A model generated the notes under the pieces. It worked only from the letters and a program-made list of their open reading frames with translations. It was not told where the DNA came from and ran no database searches. Below are positions 57,131-64,000 of a DNA stretch of 64,000 bases, one piece after another. The stretch covers positions 81,796-145,795 of the forward strand of contig CABFPE010001059.1 in assembly GCA_900660155.1 (NCBI GenBank), written 5' to 3'. This stretch comes from Hofstenia miamia. Lineage: Eukaryota; Xenacoelomorpha; Acoela; Hofsteniidae. The position numbers were made by a program, and so were the translations under genes. Numbering within the stretch: position 1 is the first letter of the stretch; every line of letters begins with the position of its first letter.

Positions 57131-60100
57131 TTTTCCTAAATTCAGTTACTAAATTAATATCCCATATTTCTGGGTCATATTTTAATTTGTTTTTAGCTGC
57201 CCCCTGGGGCATTATCCTTCTTTCAACTTCAGGTTCATCTTTCTCGGGTCTATATTCATCTTGAAATTCCTCTTCATGAACACTATCTAGATCGTCCATT
57301 TCAGCATATGTACCATCATCAACCTGTACAATTTTAAACTCTGCGGTTTTATCAAGGGTTACTTGCTCTATGTTTACTGTTGCCCTTTTTAAATTTTGAA
57401 AATGTAATACTCGTCCGTCATTCAATTTATAATTATTATTGGGTAGTGTTTGTATTACCGTGAATGGCCCTGACCACTGTGTTTTAAGTTTCCTTACTTG
57501 GTTCACGTCTTGTGTTCTCATTAGAGTGTATGCGTAAACTTTATCCCCTACCCTGTGTGGTTCGCCATATATCTTTTTATTGAAATTTCTCTCTTGCCTT
57601 ATTGCTGACTTCTTTATATTATGGCACATAGCTTCGTGGATTCCTGTTATCTGGTCTTTCAATCTTCTTATGTAGTCGTGATCCGGTTTCTCGGAGTATG
57701 CATGATATTGCATTGACACCGGCGTTGCCGCCTCTCTTCCATACATTGCTTTATATGGGGTTATTCCCGTTGTGGTATGTACAGATGTATTATAGAAATA
57801 TTCAACTATTTCTAATACTTCTCTCCAATCTCTTCCTCCAATTCTCGACGTTAACACTCTTATTAATTTTATCATTGTTCTGTTTAATCTTTCCACCGCT
57901 CCATTGGCCTGTGGATGATATGCGGTTGTCTTTTCTGTTAGTATCTCCATTAGTTTAGTCATTTCTTCAAACAATTTACTCTCGAATTGAACGCCCCTAT
58001 CAGATATTATTGTTTGCATTGGTCCAAATTTTAAGATCCACTCTTTTATTATTTTGTCTGCTACTACTTTTGCGGTTGTTGAATCTAGCGGTATCATTTG
58101 AGCGTATTTTGTGAAGTTATCCACTAACACTAATATATACTGATAGCCTTCGTCATCTTGAGACAACTTTTCCAAATCCACATGAACGATTTCATTAGGT
58201 GCCATTGCCATGATTTTTTCAAGCGGTGCTACTTGTATTGGAAAGTGACTCTTGTTATTTATAAGACATGTGTTACATTTATTGATCACATCTTCCACTG
58301 TTCTTCGAATGCTTGTTGTTATAAATCGAGCGTTAAAGGTGTTTTCTGTTTGTATTATACCCAAGTGTCCATTTTCGTGTATTTTCCTGACTAATTCCCT
58401 TTTGTAATATTCAGGGATCGCTATTCTTAGCGTCTTTCCTTCTATGTACAAAAGTCCATTACTATTTAATTTCCAATTATACCGCTGAAAATAACTTTTA
58501 GCTTCTTTTACCAGTGTCCAATCGTCATTGTTCATCTTGTCTCTTATATCTTTCAGTATCAAGTCACTTTTTTGTTTTTCGATTATATCTCTTTCTGATA
58601 TCTCTTCCTTAATTGTGATTGGCATTATAGCATTCCCTTTTTTATCTGTATTGATTTCGGGTAATTCTACATATTCATTATGTGACATAAAGTGAAACTT
58701 TTTCTTTTCGCCGTCGACCTTTTCTATATCTCGTTGATATTCGGGAAGCGCTGTCCAAAAGTCTGCGTTCTTATGTAACGTTCCTTTCCGATGTTCTATG
58801 TTAAATTTGAATTCATTTAAGTATTCAATCCATCGTGATACAATTGATGATTTATCGCCTGAAAACTTTTTAAGCCATGCAAGCCCACTATTATCAGTTC
58901 TCACTTTAAATGTTTGTCCTATTAAAAAATACCGAAATTTCTTTATACTTTCGACCAATGATAACATTTCCAATTTCGTTGATCCATAATTTTCTTCGCT
59001 TTGTTTTAACTTTCTACTGAAGAACTGTATCGGCACTTCCTTGCCATCTTTGATTTGACCCAAGCATGCCCCTATGGCAACATTACTTGCGTCGCAATCG
59101 AGAATAAACTCTTTATCATAGTCCGGCGTATTTAATGATGGCATTTTGCTTAACTCATTTTTTATGTTATCTAACTGTTCTTGTTCTCTCCACGTCCATT
59201 CGAAAACTTTATTCTTCTTTAACAGTTCTGTCATCCTGCCGGTTTTATGCGCCACATTAGATATAAAAGAACCATAGTAGTTAATAAAACCCATAATTCT
59301 CTGTAAATCCTTTTTCGTTTTCGGGCTGTTAATATTCTGAATCATGTCTCTGGCATTGTTCTTCATCCGTATTTCTCCTTTCCGGATCTGTCTCCCCAAA
59401 AATACGACTTGTTCCTTTAAAATTTCACACTTCTTTCCATTCACCCGTAAACCTGCTTTATACAGGATGTTCAGCGTTCTATCCAGCTTTTCAAAATGTT
59501 CTTCGATTGTTTCACTTGCTATGAGTATGTCGTCTATGTACGCACTTATCCCTTTTTCGACTTGTCTGTTATTCTGTTTTAAAACTTTTGTCACATATCT
59601 CTGGAATGTAGCCGGTGCATTACATAATCCGAAGGCCATGTACATCCATTCGAACAGTCCATACGGCGTTATAAATGCCGTCTTTTCAATATCCGAAGGT
59701 TCCATTGGCACTTGCCAGTACGCTTTGCAAAGATCTATGCATGTGTAGTACTTGTTTTTACTGGCTTCATATATAATGTCTTCTATCCTCGGTAGTGGAT
59801 ATGCGTCCTTTTTCGTTATGTCGTTAAGTTTCCGGAAATCTATGCAAAGTCTGTATTTCTCACCTTGTTTTACGAACACCGTGGGCGCAGCGTAAGGACT
59901 TTCACTTGGCCTAATTATCTTATTGTCAATGAGTTCATTTAATATCGTATTATAATGTTCTTTTAAATGCTCAGGAACTCTTCTGCATGGCAATCTTATT
60001 GGCTCTTCCGATGTGGTTATGATTTTGTGCGTTTCTCCAACCGCTTTCCCCACACTTATTTCTCCATAATTAAATATTCTTGCATGTCTTTTGAGTATTG

Positions 60101-60902
60101 CTACCAGTTGTTTTCTCTCTTCCGCGCTTAGGTGCTGATACTCCTCTTCTATTACTTCCGGTATTTGGTACTCCTTGTTTTCTTCCTGAATTAAATTGAT
60201 CGCTTTGTCCACCATTTTTTTCTCAGTTCTTACTTTTTTCCCTTTCAATTTTAACGTATCCTTTTTTATATTGACTATATGATTAGTTGCGTTTAACATT
60301 GGTATCACTCCTCTGCCATTTTTTACCACACACAAACTTGATGGTATGGAAATCTTCTTCGTATTTATGCCTCTTTGATCATAAATCATAACTTCAGACG
60401 TAACCTCATTTTCCGTCTCTATTTGGCACATCTTCCAGTTGTTAGGTAGAATTTTCTCGTTTTCTGTTAACCGAAATTCTATAGTTTCTGTGTCTTGCTC
60501 TTCTCCGTAAGTTGTTAATGTTTCCTCTTGGACCGATATAGTTCTATTTGTGTAGTCAATGATACATTTGTTATCCGTCAAAAAATCATTTCCTAATATT
60601 ACCTCATAGGGAAGCGCATTTTTTTCGGTATCTATTACTGTAAATGTTTGCGAAAACGTGGTGTTAGCGATTCTCATCAGTACTTCCAATATTTTTCCTT
60701 TTGTATCAATGTAATCTCCTGAGGCATTGAGTAATCTGCTATTTTCTTTTTCCAACTTTTTATTATCAATTCCTATCTTTGCCGCACATTCATCGGTGAT
60801 AATGGATATTACCGCTCCCGTATCTATAGTTGCTTTAACCATCACTCCATTTATTACAACCGTGATTGTGTTAGTCTTAATCAGGTCTGTTACAATCAAC
60901 AC
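57012..60902 (-). CDS. pol: pol polyprotein (protease-RT-RNase H-integrase), copy 6
   Basis: A single 1,296-codon frame. Protease: IDTGAVIS with D27-T28-G29 and VILGNDFL. Linker with IPSSLCVVKNGRGVIPML. RT: YRLCIDFRKLND, IDLCKAYWQV, FGLCNAPATFQ and YIDD (Y455, D457, D458). RNase H: LDCDAS (D602) and VRTDNSGLAWL. Integrase: H-x3-H...C-x2-C finger (from about 842), then a DD35E core (about 909, 968 and 1004) with TAYHPQANGAVERLNR, and a C-terminal GPF-like segment (TQWSGPFTV). Motif positions track the family A protein with a constant shift of about 204 residues. It follows gag (stop at 60935) after a short gap in a different frame, so Pol expression would need frameshifting or re-initiation as is common in the group. 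It is the best pol of family B in the window. Confidence 0.93.
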   Translation of the reverse strand: MLIVTDLIKTNTITVVINGVMVKATIDTGAVISIITDECAAKIGIDNKKLEKENSRLLNASGDYIDTKGKILEVLMRIANTTFSQTFTVIDTEKNALPYEVILGNDFLTDNKCIIDYTNRTISVQEETLTTYGEEQDTETIEFRLTENEKILPNNWKMCQIETENEVTSEVMIYDQRGINTKKISIPSSLCVVKNGRGVIPMLNATNHIVNIKKDTLKLKGKKVRTEKKMVDKAINLIQEENKEYQIPEVIEEEYQHLSAEERKQLVAILKRHARIFNYGEISVGKAVGETHKIITTSEEPIRLPCRRVPEHLKEHYNTILNELIDNKIIRPSESPYAAPTVFVKQGEKYRLCIDFRKLNDITKKDAYPLPRIEDIIYEASKNKYYTCIDLCKAYWQVPMEPSDIEKTAFITPYGLFEWMYMAFGLCNAPATFQRYVTKVLKQNNRQVEKGISAYIDDILIASETIEEHFEKLDRTLNILYKAGLRVNGKKCEILKEQVVFLGRQIRKGEIRMKNNARDMIQNINSPKTKKDLQRIMGFINYYGSFISNVAHKTGRMTELLKKNKVFEWTWREQEQLDNIKNELSKMPSLNTPDYDKEFILDCDASNVAIGACLGQIKDGKEVPIQFFSRKLKQSEENYGSTKLEMLSLVESIKKFRYFLIGQTFKVRTDNSGLAWLKKFSGDKSSIVSRWIEYLNEFKFNIEHRKGTLHKNADFWTALPEYQRDIEKVDGEKKKFHFMSHNEYVELPEINTDKKGNAIMPITIKEEISERDIIEKQKSDLILKDIRDKMNNDDWTLVKEAKSYFQRYNWKLNSNGLLYIEGKTLRIAIPEYYKRELVRKIHENGHLGIIQTENTFNARFITTSIRRTVEDVINKCNTCLINNKSHFPIQVAPLEKIMAMAPNEIVHVDLEKLSQDDEGYQYILVLVDNFTKYAQMIPLDSTTAKVVADKIIKEWILKFGPMQTIISDRGVQFESKLFEEMTKLMEILTEKTTAYHPQANGAVERLNRTMIKLIRVLTSRIGGRDWREVLEIVEYFYNTSVHTTTGITPYKAMYGREAATPVSMQYHAYSEKPDHDYIRRLKDQITGIHEAMCHNIKKSAIRQERNFNKKIYGEPHRVGDKVYAYTLMRTQDVNQVRKLKTQWSGPFTVIQTLPNNNYKLNDGRVLHFQNLKRATVNIEQVTLDKTAEFKIVQVDDGTYAEMDDLDSVHEEEFQDEYRPEKDEPEVERRIMPQGAAKNKLKYDPEIWDINLVTEFRKNETNGTITTEIEESKKEKDPADRSSNKGREDRGNIDKLH

Positions 60903-60934
60903 GGGTGCACGTTTTACTGGAGGCGGCGCTCCCT

Positions 60935-62641
60935 CTAATTTAAAGTATCGTCTTTTACTTCTTCTTCTTGTTCCAACTCATCTTCATCCTCCAATAAGTC
61001 TTCTTCCTCAAAGTAAGCTTCCTCCTCTTCTATGAAATTAATCTGCCGTTTACAAAATTTCTTTGTATGTCCTTTTTTCCCGCATGTTTGGCATTTTAAG
61101 TCTTTTCTGTTTATACGTTTTACCGTACCATCTTTCAATTTTATTTTGATAATTTCCTCCTTTAGTTTTCCATCATCGTCCTTTTTAGTTTTGTTTGTAC
61201 CACTACCTATTGTCGGTATCATTTTCGTTGTTGATGATTTCTCATTGATTCGAGCATTATTTTCCATCATTACCTGGATTCCCAAACCCTTCCTTATCAT
61301 CCTCTCTAGAGAGTCGTCCGCATCACATTTAATTTCAAATTGTTGCCGGATCGGTTCTGGTAATCCTTTACATATATGCGAGAATAAATCGTATTTAGAA
61401 TACGTGCTCTCTCTTGAGCTAAGTTTCAATAACCTCTCTACTTGTGACATGTAATTTCGTAAATCCTCTCGCTTGTTCATCTTTAAACTATTTAACAACA
61501 TGCGATATTGGCTTTTAAAGCTTTCGTCGTCATAATATCGTTGATATTCTCCAATTAATTTCTTGTAGTTCGATTTAGTCTCTAAATCCAACACTAGGTA
61601 ATGCTGGTAAGCTGCACCTCCTAGATATAGAGGAAATCGCGCCGCCGCCTGTTTTTGTATAACTTTCCTCTCCTTCATGCTCATCTCGAACATCTGGATC
61701 CACTCTTTAAAAGTGGGCGAATAGCTATCGACTCTCCCCGTAAATTTCGGAAGTATTGCTTTGCATGCCGGTGTTTCACTATCTTCCTCTTCCGATAATA
61801 TTGTTTCCTCATATATCGGCTTTGTATCCGTTGTGGTTTTACATTTCTCTTTCACTTGTTTCGTTATATTAACGACCAATTTTTCAACGAACTCATCTTC
61901 TGTCTGACAATTTTTATATATTTCGGACTGTGCTTCTTCTCCAGGTACACTTTCGCTTAGTTTCTCTGGTTCTTGTACTACTATGTTTTTAATCACTTTG
62001 ACACTATTTCCTTTTTCTTTTTCTGCTTCGTCATTTGTTAATGTTGTCAATCGAATTTTGTCTTTTAACTCGTCTATTTGCAGCTGCTTTAGAATATTGT
62101 CTTCTCTCAAATTCACGTTCTCTTCATGCATTTGAGTGATCATCTGCTTTAGATTCTCACTCTCCATTTTTATTTCCTTATTCGCTTCTATTAGTTTCTC
62201 GATTTGTTTTTGGAAGACATTTCTCTGCTCTGTTAATCTAGAGCTAGTGTCCTGCGTGATTTCTTCGATACGTTTGTCTTTATCAGCATTCGCTAATTCT
62301 ATTTCGAACATCCTTTGAGTTAAATTCTCTATTTGTAACATTAGCTCATGCCGTTCGTTATTATTATCCTGTATTATTTTTCTTAGTTCGGTTATCGACA
62401 TTGCTGTACCTTCATCTTCTTGCAATACCATCTCTGTTGGGGAATTTTGACTTTCAGGGGATGTGTTAACAACCGCTGGGGTTGTTTGGTTTTGGGGTGT
62501 CCTTTGAGTTTTAGCTTTAGTTCTTTGCTTTTTCCTTGAATTTACCATTTTAATAATTACTAAAGGCAATTGTATTTGGGATCCCTCACCAGTATTTGTA
62601 CTCCTGGTTCTAATCATCTTTTTGCTTGTTTTCTTCTTCAT
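60935..62641 (-). CDS. gag: Gag polyprotein, copy 6
   Basis: A 568-codon frame. The start shared by all copies is MVNSRKKQRTK at 62548, and the upstream residues are probably leader. Order: basic N-terminus; long coiled coil (LMLQIENLTQRMFEIELANADKDK onward); capsid (FTGRVDSYSPTFKEWIQMFE, AAARFPLYLGGAAYQHYLVL, YDLFSHICKGLPEPIRQQFE); CCHC zinc knuckle C517-x2-C520-x4-H525-x4-C530 (CQTCGKKGHTKKFC); and an acidic C-terminus (EEEEAYFEEEDLLEDEDE). It would form the particle and bind genomic RNA. The long N-terminal coiled coil before the capsid is unusual for Ty3/Gypsy Gag and is shared by families A and B. Confidence 0.9.
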   Translation of the reverse strand: MKKKTSKKMIRTRSTNTGEGSQIQLPLVIIKMVNSRKKQRTKAKTQRTPQNQTTPAVVNTSPESQNSPTEMVLQEDEGTAMSITELRKIIQDNNNERHELMLQIENLTQRMFEIELANADKDKRIEEITQDTSSRLTEQRNVFQKQIEKLIEANKEIKMESENLKQMITQMHEENVNLREDNILKQLQIDELKDKIRLTTLTNDEAEKEKGNSVKVIKNIVVQEPEKLSESVPGEEAQSEIYKNCQTEDEFVEKLVVNITKQVKEKCKTTTDTKPIYEETILSEEEDSETPACKAILPKFTGRVDSYSPTFKEWIQMFEMSMKERKVIQKQAAARFPLYLGGAAYQHYLVLDLETKSNYKKLIGEYQRYYDDESFKSQYRMLLNSLKMNKREDLRNYMSQVERLLKLSSRESTYSKYDLFSHICKGLPEPIRQQFEIKCDADDSLERMIRKGLGIQVMMENNARINEKSSTTKMIPTIGSGTNKTKKDDDGKLKEEIIKIKLKDGTVKRINRKDLKCQTCGKKGHTKKFCKRQINFIEEEEAYFEEEDLLEDEDELEQEEEVKDDTLN

Positions 62642-62773
62642 TTTGAGCGAGAAGAAACAACTATCTTAACCCACTCGTAAGTTCGTAGTATAATTCTTGT
62701 TCGTAACTCTCCATACACTTTCGTTAACTATTACGCCATCTGTTTTCTCTCCTTGGTGCACGCTCTTTGAGCG

Positions 62774-62789
62774 CCTGTCACGGTCGCCA
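62774..62789 (-). promoter_or_regulatory. Primer-binding site, tRNA-Arg(UCG) type
   Basis: On the - strand it reads TGGCGACCGTGACAGG, directly adjoining the 5' LTR. This is complementary to the 3' end of animal tRNA-Arg(UCG) including CCA. The same 16 bases occur at 28742-28757, 34635-34650, 42820-42835, 47426-47441 and 53308-53323. mdg1 and 412 elements use the same primer type. Confidence 0.85.
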
Positions 62790-63312
62790 TGTAGAATCAT
62801 GCCAACTCAACGTGAGGGTGTTATTTAGAGAAAGCTATTACTTTTCTTAGATTAACCACGAATCCGAGTTGACACTTTTCCGTTTTCTCTCCTTTGTAAT
62901 AAGTGTGCGGTTTATTAAACTAATTTAATATGCAAGAGCCTTTGTAGCTACTTAATTAACTCAACTTATTTAGGTAAAGCAGAGAGCTTGGAAGACAGGA
63001 TCGACACTCAAGAGTAGACGTGCATTTCCAGGAACGCACCCGCCAGCCGCATCTTACCAATGGAACTGTTAATGTGAGATAGAGAACAATAATGGAATGG
63101 CAATGTGAATAGTGAACTCAGTGTAATGGGATTGGCAACTACTTAATAATTTAGTGCATTGATTGTTTTTGTTATTACGAACTAGTGCAATAAAAGAATC
63201 TTATCATGATTTACAATTTAATCATTATAATCAATAATAAATTTAGTCTTTGTTTCCTTATTCTTTTCCTCTCATCTTGACCAATCATGATAGAATGATG
63301 GATTATGTCACA
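62790..63312 (-). repeat. LTR L7 (523 bp, shortened), right end of the array
   Basis: 5' LTR of copy 6. Both ends match the other LTRs (TGTAGAATCATGCC and GATTATGTCACA), but it is far shorter and lacks the TATA region and the LTR ORF. No polypurine complement follows; the right neighbour is a decayed ORF3 on the opposite strand, so this is the outer edge of the array. Confidence 0.85.
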
Positions 63313-64000
63313 TTAATGATATGTAAGCAGATCTCAAACCACTGGTTAGCTTTTGATACCAGGCTGATCATCACTGCTGCTGTCCAGACACATATGCTTG
63401 AGTCCAATAATATTAATCTACCTGGTCTTGCCTCTGTCACAGACTTGCATGTGAGCTTCACATTTTTGCAGAGTACTGCTATCTTAAAGGAAATTGATGA
63501 AATCTGGGCAGTGTTGAAATCCAATGTTAACCCTGAGACTGAGTGGCCCACTATTAGGATCAGGAGCCTGAATTTACAGTACCCTCATTCAGTTGAGTGT
63601 GTGTTGATGGAGCTAAGATTATCAAATGATACACAGGACCAGCAAAACTTCACTGATAAGTTATTTTCAGAACAATTTGCCCTGGTGATCCAATCATGAT
63701 TAGCTATCTGGGTACCTATTTTCCTCACCCATGAACCACACCTCAAATTGCCTCTGGATAGGCCTACCCATGAGTGCTTTGCTAAGCACTGTATGCATGA
63801 GATCACCATTTGTCTGGCCACCTGGAAGGTCAAGAACTGGTTGTTACATTCCTGTTCCCTTCCTGCTTCTCCTGGTAAAACTAAGAAAGCAATAGAAAGG
63901 TTCAAGAAATATTACACCCATTTAATTGGCTCAAGCAGCCTGTTGGGTTGTCTGCCCCCACTGATGATCATTAACAAACTAGGGATCACCTTTTCAGATA
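63313..64000 (+). pseudogene. Strongly decayed ORF3 of another relative
   Basis: On the + strand, translation of parts of this stretch resembles the middle of ORF3: EWPTIRIRSLNLQYPHSVECVL matches EEWPLIDIRSPTKKYHKSTEATL, preceded by a LEEIATVWSEIK-like segment (LKEIDEIWAVLK). A VKNWLLHSCSLPASPGKTKKAI segment near 63830 matches IKQWLLQSVEILPMSPTKRVQQ. It is more diverged from both families than any other piece, carries several breaks, and continues off the right edge. Confidence 0.7.

Larger units (their letters stand above)
54693..62789 (-). mobile_element. Family B copy 6, internal region (most complete gag-pol)
   Basis: Internal region of 8,097 bp between L6 and L7. Primer-binding site 62774-62789, polypurine tract 54693-54702. 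Parts: gag (60935-62641), protease-RT-RNase H-integrase in one frame (57012-60902) and ORF3 region (54710-57130). gag and pol look whole; ORF3 is broken (about two breaks). This copy could have supplied proteins to the short copies. Confidence 0.9.
19424..63312 (-). mobile_element. Tandem array of family B Ty3/Gypsy elements sharing LTRs
   Basis: Seven LTRs alternate with six internal regions, all on the - strand. LTRs: 19424-20732, 28758-30066, 34651-36019, 42836-44144, 47442-48750, 53324-54692 and 62790-63312. Each inner LTR has a polypurine tract on one side and a primer-binding site on the other, so it serves two copies. The internals are 8,025, 4,584, 6,816, 3,297, 4,573 and 8,097 bp long. 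Copies differ by low single-digit percentages where I compared them by eye, so the array is young relative to its flanks. Such arrays are known to arise by recombination between LTRs, and some internal blocks cross LTR boundaries in duplicate. Confidence 0.9.

Noticed and set aside
19418-63318. A target-site duplication around the whole array
   Set aside because: The flanks TTAT and TTAA differ in one of four bases and the flanking ORF3 fragments have opposite orientation, so I do not claim a duplication.
1-64000. CRISPR array, rRNA, tRNA genes or DNA transposons
   Set aside because: No spaced identical short repeats, cloverleaf-like genes, rRNA signatures or transposase motifs were seen. 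The only tRNA-related sequence is the primer-binding site.

Overview
This is eukaryotic, most likely invertebrate animal, AT-rich repeat DNA made almost entirely of Ty3/Gypsy-type LTR retrotransposons at different stages of decay. I see no host gene, tRNA, rRNA, CRISPR array or bacterial feature. The species cannot be named from the sequence. The primer-binding site matches the 3' end of tRNA-Arg(UCG), as in the mdg1/412 group of Ty3/Gypsy elements.

Two related families are present. Family A has one large + strand copy (1-10241). It carries gag, protease, reverse transcriptase/RNase H/integrase, a very long third ORF (ORF3, about 1,190 codons) and a 1,148-bp 3' LTR (9094-10241); its 5' LTR lies off the left edge. 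Family B fills 19424-63312 on the - strand as a tandem array: seven LTRs and six internal regions, with each inner LTR serving as the 3' LTR of one copy and the 5' LTR of the next. Copy 6 (53324-63312) has whole-looking gag and pol. The other copies are broken or shortened.

Between these lie older fossils. An ORF3 scrap (10242-10650) was interrupted by copy A. An A-like gag and leader lie on the - strand (10680-12010). A mosaic of A-like LTR pieces (12011-15928) holds a nested solo LTR with a CTAA target duplication. The 3' end of an older B-like copy (16300-19423) abuts the array. A strongly decayed + strand ORF3 follows the array (63313-64000).

The most unusual features are these. (1) The family B LTR itself contains an ORF of about 198 codons for a hydrophobic, multi-pass membrane-like protein, placed between a TATA box and, in some copies, an AATAAA signal, so every LTR looks like a small gene. 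(2) The LTR-sharing array contains blocks that are collinear across LTR boundaries at fixed offsets, pointing to unequal exchange rather than independent insertions. (3) ORF3 is a large, family-conserved third gene with no envelope features. It has an arginine-rich N-terminal repeat and a weak SGNH-hydrolase-like G-x-N-D block near its C-terminus.

All identities and ages are judged by eye; no alignment or database search was run.
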